A program made the translations under genes and the position numbers. From the NCBI GenBank assembly GCA_002344525.1, contig DDTJ01000033.1:1-12935 (forward strand): a DNA stretch of 12,935 nt, given 5' to 3'. The notes under the pieces are model-generated. The model saw only the letters and a program-made list of their open reading frames with translations. It ran no database searches and had not been told where the DNA came from. How positions within the stretch are numbered: position 1 is the stretch's first letter; the number at the start of each line of letters is the position of its first letter. The stretch is from Akkermansiaceae bacterium UBA2367. Its GTDB lineage: Bacteria > Verrucomicrobiota > Verrucomicrobiia > Verrucomicrobiales > DEV007. Below are positions 1-6,961 of the stretch, one piece after another.

Positions 1-24
1 TCCAAAAATCCGTTGCATCTCACT

Positions 25-52
25 ACTCCTACTCCTACTCCTACTCCTACTC
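25..52. repeat. Hexamer tandem repeat (actcct)n
   Basis: About 4.7 perfect copies of the hexamer actcct. The array lies about 70 bases upstream of the RtcB start. The reverse strand reads aggagt, a Shine-Dalgarno-like word. A similar heptamer array (actcctt) closes the other end of the window. No gene is visible in positions 1-124 apart from this array and a pyrimidine-rich stretch (about 77-110). Confidence 0.9.
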
Positions 53-124
53 AATCGGCGGGGAGGATGAGGATTTATTTACCTTTCCCTTTTCACCTTC
101 CCACCTTTTACTGGGCGTCAGCCC

Positions 125-1738
125 ATGCCACTCGTCACCGGAAACCACCTCGTCGAAGTCGGCTGGACGCCGGGTCCGAAATTCCCCGCGCTCCTCGCGG
201 CGGCGGCGGAATACGAGGCTCGCGGCATCCACGATCCGGCCTACATCCTGAAGCTGCTCGAACGCGACTTCGTCAAGGACGATCCGAAACTGCGCCTTCG
301 TGAAAGCCCAGCGGCCTTCTCCGAAGCCATCGAGGCCACCTGCGAACTCGACGAGGCCAACCTCGCGGCCGTGCGACGCTACATGGGCCAGCTCCTCCGC
401 GTCCCGGTGATCGAAGCCGGGGCGGTCATGCCCGACGCCTGCCCCGCCGGATCGGCCGAGGCCACCATCCCCGTGGGCGGGGCCATCGCGGTGCGCAACG
501 CGATCCTGCCGGCCGCTCACAGCGCCGACATCTGCTGCTCCATGCACGCGAGCGTCTTCGAATGCGACGGCTCCACCGCGAAGATGCTCGACGACCTCGT
601 CGCCTCGACCCGCTTCGGCTTCGGCGGGCGGAAGGAGGAGGACCGCGTCGACCACCCCGTCCTCCACGAACCCGTCTGGTCGAATCCTTTCCTCAGCGGT
701 CTCGAAGACCACGCCGCCCGCCATCTCGCCGACCAAGGCGACGGCAACCACTTCGCCTATCTCGGTCGGTTGCGGGTGACACGCGGCTTTGTCGAGGCCC
801 TGTCCAAGGCCGGGCACGACTCGCTCGCCCGCTCCCTCCATGACGCGGCGGGCGGCGGTCTCGACGATCCCGATGGACGCAGCTTCCTCGTCCTCGTGAC
901 CCACCACGGCTCGCGCGGGCTGGGCGCGCAGGTCTACGCTCGCGGGCACAAGGCCGCGATCCGCGAGACGCGCAAGATCGCCGAGGGCATCCCCGATGCC
1001 GCCGCCTGGCTCGACGCGACCACCCCCGAGGGCCTCGACTACTGGGAGGCCCTGCAATACACCGCCCGCTGGACCAAGGCGAACCACGAGGCGATCCACA
1101 CGCGCTTCCTCGAACGCTCCGGCGCCAAACCCGTCGCCGCCTTCGGCAACGAGCACAACTTCGTCTGGAAACGCGGCGAGACCTTCCTCCACGGCAAGGG
1201 CGCGACGCCCGCGTGGCAGGACGACGGAGGCCGCCCGCTCCTCGGACTCATCCCCCTGAACATGGCCGCGCCCATCCTCGTCACGCTGGGACGCGACAAC
1301 GCGGAGTTCCTCAGCTTCGCCCCCCACGGCGCAGGGCGGAACCGCTCCCGCACCGCGACCTTGCGCGAGTTCAGAAAGGCGAACGGCGAGACCGACGAAG
1401 CCGCCGTGGCCAAGGCCATCGCCGAAGCGACGCGGGGATTGGACATCCGCTGGTACTACGGACGGCCCGACCTGAGCGAAAGCCCCATCGGCTACAAGCC
1501 CGCCGCGCAGGTCCGCGCCCAGATCGAGCAATTCGGCCTCGCCGACATCGCCGCGGAGATCACGCCCCTCGGCTGCATCATGGCCGGCGATCCGGGTCCC
1601 CGCCCTTGGCAGCGGAGACAGGACATCCTGACACCTAAACAAAAGCGCCAGATGGAGCACCGCGCCGACCGGAGGAAGGACCGGCAGGGGTTGCTGAAAT
1701 GGGAAAAAGGCGGTCTCGACGAGGAGGGTCAAGGTTAA
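125..1738 (+). CDS. rtcB: RtcB-family RNA ligase (3'-phosphate RNA ligase-like)
   Basis: This 537-residue protein is a member of the RtcB family, Mn- and GTP-dependent ligases that join RNA 3'-phosphate or 2',3'-cyclic phosphate ends to 5'-OH ends. The family's metal and guanylate residues can be placed: D135 and C138 in ADICC, N208 and H209 in GDGNHF, H260 in THHGSRG, H344 in EHN, and the probable guanylylated histidine H401 in HGAGR. HGKGATP at 356-362 is also typical. The catalytic set therefore looks intact. It is longer than E. coli RtcB (about 408 residues). The surplus is partly an N-terminal region and partly a basic tail from about 493. The usual Gly after the metal cysteine is Ser (CCSM rather than CGM). 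The first ATG has no Shine-Dalgarno. No archease, rtcA or rtcR lies beside it. Family assignment is secure, but the cellular role (tRNA splicing or RNA repair) is not shown. Confidence 0.93.
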   Translation: MPLVTGNHLVEVGWTPGPKFPALLAAAAEYEARGIHDPAYILKLLERDFVKDDPKLRLRESPAAFSEAIEATCELDEANLAAVRRYMGQLLRVPVIEAGAVMPDACPAGSAEATIPVGGAIAVRNAILPAAHSADICCSMHASVFECDGSTAKMLDDLVASTRFGFGGRKEEDRVDHPVLHEPVWSNPFLSGLEDHAARHLADQGDGNHFAYLGRLRVTRGFVEALSKAGHDSLARSLHDAAGGGLDDPDGRSFLVLVTHHGSRGLGAQVYARGHKAAIRETRKIAEGIPDAAAWLDATTPEGLDYWEALQYTARWTKANHEAIHTRFLERSGAKPVAAFGNEHNFVWKRGETFLHGKGATPAWQDDGGRPLLGLIPLNMAAPILVTLGRDNAEFLSFAPHGAGRNRSRTATLREFRKANGETDEAAVAKAIAEATRGLDIRWYYGRPDLSESPIGYKPAAQVRAQIEQFGLADIAAEITPLGCIMAGDPGPRPWQRRQDILTPKQKRQMEHRADRRKDRQGLLKWEKGGLDEEGQG

Positions 1739-1771
1739 ACGGCGGAGCTTGAGAAAATCGCGAAGCGCCGT
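1739..1771 (+). other. Possible hairpin just after the rtcB stop
   Basis: ACGGCG (1739-1744) and CGCCGT (1766-1771) can pair, with further pairs inside (CTT 1748-1750 with AAG 1763-1765) around a 12-base loop. It starts one base after the rtcB stop and ends 12 bases before the next start. There is no T-run, so it is not a classical intrinsic terminator. It could be an mRNA 3'-end stabiliser or chance. Confidence 0.3.
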
Positions 1772-1783
1772 ATCCTGAAATCC

Positions 1784-2035
1784 ATGACAACGTCCGGCTT
1801 GGATCAACTCATGTCCCCGGTCGCCGATTGCCTCGACGAACCGTCCCTGCGCGCCTTGGTCGAACTCAGGGCCGATCCGGCCTCTTGCGAGCGGATGGAG
1901 CATCTCGCGTCACGCGCCAACGAGGGCGTTCTCACTGCGGAGGAGCGAGCCGAATACGACACCCATTCCCAATTCGCCGCTTTCCTCGGCATCCTCCAGT
2001 CGAAAGCGCGCCTCAAGCTGAACCGCCACGGCTGA
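1784..2035 (+). CDS. Small helical protein paired with an HNH nuclease
   Basis: An 83-residue, acidic, probably all-helical protein with no cysteine cluster, signal peptide or membrane segment. Its second half (about 45-80) carries the pattern RANEGVLTAEERAEY followed by ILQSKARLKL. I recall this pattern in short proteins encoded next to HNH nucleases in several phyla, but it has no characterised function that I know of. The gene ends one base before the HNH gene, so the two are almost certainly co-transcribed and probably translationally coupled. It might bind or regulate the nuclease, which is inference only. The start ATG at 1784 has no Shine-Dalgarno, like most genes here. It begins 45 bases after rtcB, so it could be transcribed with it. 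Confidence 0.8.
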   Translation: MTTSGLDQLMSPVADCLDEPSLRALVELRADPASCERMEHLASRANEGVLTAEERAEYDTHSQFAAFLGILQSKARLKLNRHG

Positions 2036-2036
2036 T

Positions 2037-2435
2037 ATGTCCCTGCCGACGGCGTTGCGCACCTTGGTTCGAGAGCGGGCGGAGGGACGATGCGAGTATT
2101 GCCGCATGGCGAACTCTTGGGAACCCTATTTCCCCTACCATATCGAACACATCGTCGCAAAACAGCACGGCGGTTCCGATGATCCCCCCAATCTCGCGTT
2201 CGCCTGCCACCACTGCAATCGGATCAAGGGGCCGAATCTCTCCAGCATCGATCCCGACAGCGGCCTCATCACCTCCCTGTTCCATCCGAGACTGGAGCAT
2301 TGGGCAGACCATTTCGCCCGTGAAGGCTCCCGTCTGCGGGGACTCACCGCGACCGGGCGGACAACCGTGTATCTTCTCCAGATGAATGCGCCGCACCGGA
2401 TGGAGTTGAGAGACCTGAACTCGGTTGATTTCTGA
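2037..2435 (+). CDS. HNH endonuclease family protein
   Basis: A 132-residue HNH protein. CEYC (C19, C22) and CHHC (C57, C60) form the two halves of a structural zinc site. The HNH core is H38 in IEHIVAK, N52 in PPNL and N61 or H59 in CHHCNRIKG, with the usual HGGSDDPPNL connecting loop. The C-terminal part (about 75-128: LFHPRLEHWADHF, then GLTATGRTTVYLLQMN) is typical of one widespread HNH subfamily that ends in a short helical region. The family cleaves DNA with a single metal ion; the target here is unknown. It has no restriction methyltransferase neighbour and no phage context. Instead it follows the 83-residue protein by one base and precedes the epimerase gene by five, so all may share one transcript. 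Its base composition looks less GC-rich than the epimerase and peptidase genes after it, which may point to acquisition. Confidence 0.9.
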   Translation: MSLPTALRTLVRERAEGRCEYCRMANSWEPYFPYHIEHIVAKQHGGSDDPPNLAFACHHCNRIKGPNLSSIDPDSGLITSLFHPRLEHWADHFAREGSRLRGLTATGRTTVYLLQMNAPHRMELRDLNSVDF

Positions 2436-2440
2436 TACGG

Positions 2441-3424
2441 ATGACCGCCTCCCTCCACCAGCTCGCGCTCGCCGAACCGTTCCGCATCGCCCACGGCGTC
2501 TCGTCGGCCCGCACCGTGCTGCGGGTGGAACAGGAAGGCTGCGTCGCCGAAGCCCCCTTCGTCCCCTACTACGGCGAGAACCCGGAGGCAACCCTCGCCC
2601 GGCTCCAGTCCAGCGCTTCCCCCGCCGATCTCCCCCGCACCGCCCGCCTCGCCCTGAACCTGCTCGACCACGAGATCGCGGCCCGCGCCGCCGGACGCCC
2701 CCTTGCCGCCTGGGCGGAGGAACGGCTCGGCCTTCCCCCCGGCCCGCCTCCGCCCGGCTGCCGCTCGCTCGGCATTCCCGACGATCTCGCGCCCTTCGCG
2801 GAGAAGGTCGCGAGCCTCGCGAGGCAGTTTCGCGTGTTGAAATTGAAGCTCGGCTCCGGCGATCTCGGGCTGGATTTGGCCATCGTCTCGGTCGCCCGTC
2901 GCGCCGCCCCGGAGACGGAGCTGATCCTCGACGTCAACGGTGGCTGGGACCCCACCGAGGCCCCGCTGATGATCTGGAAGCTGATGGACTACCGCCCCGC
3001 CCTCGTCGAGCAGCCCATCCACCATCGCCACGGGCTGGAGGCTTGGCGCGACCTGCGCGCCGAACTGCCCGCGGGCGCGCCCCCGATCTACGCCGACGAG
3101 AGCGCGCAGACCGTCGAGGACGTGCCGCGATTGGCCGCGGTGGTCGAAGGCGTCAACGTGAAGCTGCTCAAATGCGGCAGCTTCGACGGAGCCGTCGCCA
3201 TGGTCGCGGCGGCGCGGGAGCACGGGCTGGGCGTGCTCCTCGGCTGCATGGTCGAGTCGAGCCTCGGCACGACCGCCGCCGCCCATCTCGCCCCCTGGGC
3301 CGATTGGATCGACCTCGACGGCCATTTCCATCTTGCCGACGACGACTACGCGGGGATCGAGTATGCTGGCGACGGCTCCCTCGTCATGCCCGACCGCCCC
3401 GGCATCGGAGCCGTGCCCCGATGA
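2441..3424 (+). CDS. Dipeptide epimerase (enolase superfamily, MLE subgroup)
   Basis: A 327-residue enolase-superfamily protein. The active site is complete: acid/base lysines K134 and K136 (KLK), metal ligands D164 in DVNGGW, E190 in EQP and D219 in ADES, and the second base K241 in VNVKLLK. The final DLDG (D292, D294) near the end of the barrel is the DxD feature that binds the substrate amino group in dipeptide epimerases. This separates it from muconate-lactonising and succinylbenzoate enzymes. The best-known activity is L-Ala-D/L-Glu epimerisation in murein peptide recycling, but specificity in this group varies. The stop overlaps the next start (ATGA at 3421-3424), so it is coupled to the M20 peptidase, which supports a dipeptide-degrading role. 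No Shine-Dalgarno is present; the start was chosen by length and by the conserved N-terminal capping-domain sequence. Confidence 0.88.
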   Translation: MTASLHQLALAEPFRIAHGVSSARTVLRVEQEGCVAEAPFVPYYGENPEATLARLQSSASPADLPRTARLALNLLDHEIAARAAGRPLAAWAEERLGLPPGPPPPGCRSLGIPDDLAPFAEKVASLARQFRVLKLKLGSGDLGLDLAIVSVARRAAPETELILDVNGGWDPTEAPLMIWKLMDYRPALVEQPIHHRHGLEAWRDLRAELPAGAPPIYADESAQTVEDVPRLAAVVEGVNVKLLKCGSFDGAVAMVAAAREHGLGVLLGCMVESSLGTTAAAHLAPWADWIDLDGHFHLADDDYAGIEYAGDGSLVMPDRPGIGAVPR

Positions 3425-4626
3425 ATCCCGAGACCTTCTCCGCCGCCGCCGAACGCCACCTCCCCGCCGCCCTCGACCTGCTCCGCCAGCTCGTCGCGGT
3501 CAACAGCTTCACCGCGAACGCCGACGGCGTCGCCGAGGTCGCCCGGATCACCGCCGAGGCCTTCGCCCTGCTCGGCTTCTCCTCCGCATTCGTTCCCTGC
3601 GCCACGCCCCAAGCCGGGCCGCATCTCCTCCTGTCCAAACCCGGCGAAGGCTCCCCTGTCGTTCTCGTGACCCACTCCGACACCGTCTTCCCGCCGGAGG
3701 AGGAGGAATCCAACGACTTCCGCTGGGACGAACGCCCCTCGGAAGGCCGCATCTACGGACCCGGCGTCATCGACAACAAAGGCGGCACCGCCATGATCTG
3801 GCTGGTCCTGACCATCCTCCGGGAACTCTCGCCGGAGACCTTCGCCAGCACTCCGTGGCTCGTCGCCTCGAACGCCGCCGAGGAAGTCACCGGGGACGAT
3901 TTCGGAAAAGCCGTCTCCCGGCATTGCGGCGACCGTGCGAGGGCCGTGCTCGTTTTCGAGGGCGGTCCGGTGGACGAACGCGGCTGGCATCTCGTCGTCT
4001 CGCGCAAAGGCCGCAGCACTTGGCGGCTGGAGGCGGAGGGCAGGGCCGCCCATGCCGGGAGCAAGCACCACGAGGGTATCAACGCGATCGACGCCCTCGC
4101 CGCCGCCCTACCCTCCATTGCCGCCCTCACCGACACCGCCGAGGAGCGCACCGTGAACCTCGGCCGCATCGACGGCGGCACCGTGGTGAACCGGGTGCCG
4201 CACGAAGCCTTCGCCGAATGGGAATGCCGCGCCACCGACCCCGGTCCGTTGGCGGAAGCCGACGCCTTTTTCGCGGCCCTCTCCGGCCCCTCCGCCAACG
4301 GCGCGATCCTCTCCGCGACCCGCACCGGCCACACCCCTGCCTGGCCCGGCGGCGCGGGGACGGAATCGCTCTTCTCGATCTGGAGCGAAGCCGCCGCCGC
4401 CCTCAGGCTCGCCGCAGTGCCCGTGCCGCGCGGAGGGCTCAGCGACGCGAACCACCTCGGCCATCTCGGGCCGACCCTCGACGGTCTCGGCCCCTCCGGC
4501 GGGAACGCCCACTGCTCCGAACGCCGCGCCGATGGCTCGAAGCTGCCCGAGTATCTGGAAACGGCGTCGTTCGCGACGAAGGCGGCGATGAACGCGCTGG
4601 CGCTTGGGCGACTTTGTCGCTGGTAG
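3421..4626 (+). CDS. M20-family metallopeptidase (carboxypeptidase/dipeptidase)
   Basis: A 401-residue zinc peptidase of the M20 family, close in layout to glutamate carboxypeptidase (CPG2-like). Residues seen: H85 and D87 in THSDT, bridging D118 in GPGVIDNKGG, catalytic base E154 with E155 in AAEE, E180 in FEGG, and H364 near the C-terminus. The dimerisation domain (about 195-300) begins with the typical AHAGSKHHEGINAI. No signal peptide is seen, so it is cytoplasmic. An open frame extends upstream through the epimerase gene, but the real start is the ATG at 3421, which overlaps the epimerase stop. Coupled to a dipeptide epimerase, it probably hydrolyses L-Ala-L-Glu or a related dipeptide. 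The substrate is inference, the family is not. The element A repeat begins directly after its TAG stop. Confidence 0.9.
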   Translation: MNPETFSAAAERHLPAALDLLRQLVAVNSFTANADGVAEVARITAEAFALLGFSSAFVPCATPQAGPHLLLSKPGEGSPVVLVTHSDTVFPPEEEESNDFRWDERPSEGRIYGPGVIDNKGGTAMIWLVLTILRELSPETFASTPWLVASNAAEEVTGDDFGKAVSRHCGDRARAVLVFEGGPVDERGWHLVVSRKGRSTWRLEAEGRAAHAGSKHHEGINAIDALAAALPSIAALTDTAEERTVNLGRIDGGTVVNRVPHEAFAEWECRATDPGPLAEADAFFAALSGPSANGAILSATRTGHTPAWPGGAGTESLFSIWSEAAAALRLAAVPVPRGGLSDANHLGHLGPTLDGLGPSGGNAHCSERRADGSKLPEYLETASFATKAAMNALALGRLCRW

Positions 4627-4777
4627 AAAATCCGAAATCCGAAGCTCGAAATCCGAATTTGGCCTCCGGCGACCGCTGATTTCCGCTGATCTTGTCTGGC
4701 TTGGAAAAATCAGCGAGGATCAGCGCTAATCAGCGGTCGAGTCCTTTCGGGTTTCGAGCTTCGGATTTCGGATTTCA
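4627..4777. repeat. Element A, copy 1: nested inverted repeat
   Basis: This repeat fills the whole gap between the convergent M20 and DedA genes. The outer arms, 4628-4657 and 4746-4776, are near-perfect reverse complements built from repeated GAAATCC/CGAA words. The inner arms, 4671-4693 and about 4716-4738, pair through GACCGCTGAT...GCTGATC. The whole could fold into one long hairpin. A second copy with the same inner and outer words lies at 9531-9692 in the opposite orientation. The right arm runs into the DedA stop codon (4775-4777). It could act as a bidirectional terminator, but there is no clear T-run and the repeat nature suggests a mobile or REP-like element. Confidence 0.88.
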
Positions 4778-5443
4778 ATCGCGCCTTGTCGCCTCCTCGT
4801 GCTTCTTGACGTGCCGGGCCTTCCAGATCTCGTAGACCATGGGCATCACCGACACGACGATGATCCCGATCACGACGAGTTCGAAATTCTCCTTCACCAC
4901 GGGGATGTTGCCGAAGAACCAGCCCGCGGGCACAATGATCCCGACCCAGAGGAGGGCACCGATCACATTGAAGAACATGAAGCGCCGGTAGTTCATCGCC
5001 CCGGAACCCGCCACAAAAGGAGCGAAGGTGCGGACGATGGGGACGAAGCGCGCCAGGATGATGGTCTTGCCGCCATATTTCTCGAAAAACTCGTTGGTCA
5101 CGTCGAGGTGCCTCTGCTTGATGAGTCGGGGAAATTTCGCGGCGAGCCTCTCCCCCGCGTATTTCCCGATGGAATAGTTCGCCGTGTCCCCGAGGACGGC
5201 GGCGACGAAGATGAGCCCCGCCCCGATCCAGACGTTCAACCCGCTCGCGGGATCGGCGGCGAGGGCACCCACGGCGAAGAGAAGGGAGTCGCCGGGGAGG
5301 AAGGGCGTCACCACCAGCCCGGTCTCACAGAAGATGATCAAAAAGAGGATACCGTAGATCCACCGACCGTAGTCCTGGGTCAGTTGGTGGAGATGCTCCT
5401 GAAGGTGGAGCACGAAATCGAGGAGCTGCTTGATCCAATCCAT
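4775..5443 (-). CDS. DedA-family membrane protein
   Basis: A 222-residue integral membrane protein of the DedA/VTT family. These proteins support membrane homeostasis; recent work links them to lipid-carrier (undecaprenyl phosphate or phospholipid) flipping and to proton-dependent resistance phenotypes. The residues found essential in E. coli YqjA/YghB have counterparts: E40 in FCETG, D52 in FLPGDS, R132 in ARFVP and R138 in VRTFAP, with P135 and P142 around them. Hydrophobic segments lie at about 29-48, 53-62, 71-87, 135-148, 155-178 and 187-205, and the tail is charged. It is encoded convergently with the peptidase and divergently from the methyltransferase. No Shine-Dalgarno precedes the ATG. 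Its stop codon lies inside the arm of element A. Confidence 0.93.
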   Translation of the reverse strand: MDWIKQLLDFVLHLQEHLHQLTQDYGRWIYGILFLIIFCETGLVVTPFLPGDSLLFAVGALAADPASGLNVWIGAGLIFVAAVLGDTANYSIGKYAGERLAAKFPRLIKQRHLDVTNEFFEKYGGKTIILARFVPIVRTFAPFVAGSGAMNYRRFMFFNVIGALLWVGIIVPAGWFFGNIPVVKENFELVVIGIIVVSVMPMVYEIWKARHVKKHEEATRRD

Positions 5444-5568
5444 GCGGGGTCGCGGGAGTCTCCGCCGGACGCGGGCTTTTTCAACCGGGCTTTGCGCGGG
5501 GTTGGGAGAAGGGTTCGCCTTTCCCTTGGCACTCCCGCTTCAGAACCATTTGAGATGGCTTCTCACCC

Positions 5569-5591
5569 TTCACAATGATAGAAAATGTGAA
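5569..5591. promoter_or_regulatory. Inverted repeat TTCACA-N11-TGTGAA (possible operator)
   Basis: TTCACA at 5569-5574 and TGTGAA at 5586-5591 form a perfect 6-base dyad. It lies in the AT-rich part of the divergent region between DedA (-) and the methyltransferase (+). The half-sites are in the opposite order from a CRP site (TGTGA-N6-TCACA), so I do not call it one. A regulator site is possible, and chance is not excluded. Confidence 0.3.
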
Positions 5592-5595
5592 AAAT

Positions 5596-5609
5596 ATTGA
5601 AATTTCAAT
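5596..5609. promoter_or_regulatory. Perfect 14-base palindrome before the methyltransferase start
   Basis: ATTGAAATTTCAAT is a perfect palindrome that ends 6 bases before the likely GTG start at 5616. It could be an operator or a small mRNA hairpin limiting translation. It overlaps the AT-rich stretch where promoter elements for both divergent genes would lie. Confidence 0.35.
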
Positions 5610-5615
5610 AAAGGT

Positions 5616-6389
5616 GTGGCATTTTCAAATGTGTCAGCAAAAGACGAGGATTCCGAGGATCGATTGGAACGTGAACGAGAGTTTCACGACCATGCGTTCA
5701 GCAGCGATTTGCGTGAATGCACGCAGAAGTTCTACGCCCTCACGCAAGTCGAGTATGACGAATACGAAGCCAGGCTCCGGGCGCTGGTTCCCGGGGCCGA
5801 CGTCTTGGAATACGGATGCGGCCCCTACGGGTGCATCTACGAAGCGGCGAAAACCGCCAACAGCGCCCGTGCCATCGACATCTCTCCGGTAGCCATCCAG
5901 ATTTCCAAAGACAAGGCCGCAGCGATGGGGGTGTCCGCCGAGTTCCTTGTCATGGATTGCGAAGCCATGGAGTTTCCCGACGACTCCTTCGACCTCATCT
6001 TCGGCAGCTCCGTCCTTCACCATCTCAATCTCGAAAAGACGTTTTCCGAGATGCGGCGCGTTTTGCGACCGGGAGGCGTGGTTCTTTTCACCGAACCCTT
6101 GGGGCACAATCCGTTCATCAACCTGTATCGCCGTCTCACCCCCCGCCTCAGAACCGAGGACGAGCACCCGTTCATGCGCTCCGACATCGCCCTGATGGAG
6201 AAGAGCTTCGGCTCGCTTCGAAAGGACTTCTATCATTTCACGACCTTTGCGGCGGTGCCATTCGTCAGGACGCCTCTATTCAAACCGATGCGCGGCCTGT
6301 TCCACGGCATCGACCAGTCCTTGTTCCGAATGCTGCCCTTTCTCCGCCACCACGCATGGATGGCGCTGCTCGAGGCGAGGGTTGACTAG
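5616..6389 (+). CDS. Class I SAM-dependent methyltransferase
   Basis: A 257-residue methyltransferase of the Methyltransf_11 type. Motif I is VLEYGCGPYG (about 63-72) and the acidic ribose-binding loop is AIDISP (about 85-90). MDCEAMEFPDDSFDLIFGSSVLHHL carries motifs II-III (about 112-136), and LRPGGVVLFTEPL is motif IV/V (about 149-161). The C-terminal third is specific to its subgroup and probably sets the substrate, which is unknown. The position, a short way upstream of a flippase, hints at cell-surface glycan or lipid modification. An in-frame stop at 5598 limits the start to GTG at 5616 or GTG at 5631. An AAAGG stretch at 5610-5614 is too close to the first and far from the second, so the start is uncertain by five codons. 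The gene looks less GC-rich than its neighbours. Confidence 0.88.
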   Translation: MAFSNVSAKDEDSEDRLEREREFHDHAFSSDLRECTQKFYALTQVEYDEYEARLRALVPGADVLEYGCGPYGCIYEAAKTANSARAIDISPVAIQISKDKAAAMGVSAEFLVMDCEAMEFPDDSFDLIFGSSVLHHLNLEKTFSEMRRVLRPGGVVLFTEPLGHNPFINLYRRLTPRLRTEDEHPFMRSDIALMEKSFGSLRKDFYHFTTFAAVPFVRTPLFKPMRGLFHGIDQSLFRMLPFLRHHAWMALLEARVD

Positions 6390-6509
6390 ACTAGGCAATC
6401 CTCCACAGTCGTATTGGACGCCAAGCCGAGCTGGAGCAGGGCATCGCCCCGATTTCCGAAAGCACATGACTCCCCATCGCTCCACCCGGCGGCGCGGGAG
6501 CCCCGACCG

Positions 6510-6821
6510 ATGGCCAGGAAACGCAAGCCCGACGACGAACTGAGCGGTCCCGACCTGGTCAAGGAGACCGCCCGGCGCATCCGCCTCGCCCGCACCTATT
6601 GGGATGCCCATCGCAACGGAGCCTGCCGTCTCGAACGCGACCGTGCCCTCGCTCTCTACGAACGGCTCGACGAGGCGCAGAGGGAGCAGATCCCCCAAGT
6701 CCTCCGCGTCTGGCTCCGCTACCGCAGCGAGAAATATTTCGGAGAACACCGGACACCGCCCTCCTTCGCCCGGCGACGCGGGAAGGAAGGCTCCGGCAGC
6801 GGTTCGGGAGACGGGCTTTGA
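6510..6821 (+). CDS. Small basic helical protein, function unknown
   Basis: I do not recognise a characterised family. The 103-residue protein begins MARKRKPDDELSGPDL and has a run of amphipathic helices to about residue 80 (KETARRIRLARTYWDAHRNG, then RLERDRALALYERL). It ends in a low-complexity basic and Gly/Ser-rich tail. It is rich in Arg, and the ordered part reads like a real protein. The ATG at 6510 has GGAG at 6497-6500, nine bases upstream, one of the few Shine-Dalgarno-like signals in the window. The frame stays open back to a TTG at 6414, but that stretch is Pro/Ser-rich and unlikely to be coding. It lies between the methyltransferase and flippase genes on the same strand. A nucleic-acid-binding role is possible from charge alone. 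Confidence 0.65.
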   Translation: MARKRKPDDELSGPDLVKETARRIRLARTYWDAHRNGACRLERDRALALYERLDEAQREQIPQVLRVWLRYRSEKYFGEHRTPPSFARRRGKEGSGSGSGDGL

Positions 6822-6865
6822 TTTTCAGCATGAAGTCTCAAAATTGATATAAATTGTGATTTTTA

Positions 6866-6895
6866 TTGATTTCTCCATCACTTCGCCTTTATTCT
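6866..6895 (+). promoter_or_regulatory. Candidate sigma70-like promoter for the flippase gene
   Basis: In an AT-rich stretch (6822-6905) between the small protein and the flippase, TTGATT (6866-6871) and TATTCT (6890-6895) are 18 bases apart. Each matches the consensus at four of six positions. The context is right, but the match is weak and other pairs could be chosen in such AT-rich DNA. Confidence 0.3.
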
Positions 6896-6961
6896 AAAAA
6901 ATTTCACAGTCCTCCGCCCCACTTTTCCGTCGATCTCCCCACCCCTGACGCCACTCGCCAG

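Noticed and set aside
25..52. CRISPR array
   Set aside because: Units are 6 bases with no spacers; it is a simple tandem repeat.
47..1903. A 618-codon open frame on the minus strand
   Set aside because: It is antisense to rtcB, whose motifs are unmistakable. The product is Gly/Ala/Val/Arg-rich with no domain; such frames are a by-product of high GC.
2425..3420. N-terminal extension of the M20 peptidase frame through the epimerase gene
   Set aside because: The translation is Arg/Pro-rich junk, while the epimerase frame has a full active site; the natural M20 start is ATG 3421.
4627..4774. tRNA or other known RNA gene in the M20-DedA gap
   Set aside because: The folding potential is a simple nested hairpin with a second genomic copy; no tRNA arms, loops or CCA-type end.
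5569..5591. CRP binding site
   Set aside because: The half-sites are in reverse order (TTCACA then TGTGAA) with an 11-base centre, unlike TGTGA-N6-TCACA.
5575..5892. A plus-strand frame beginning MIENVKNIEI
   Set aside because: It overlaps the methyltransferase in another frame and loses any protein-like pattern after the first 30 codons.
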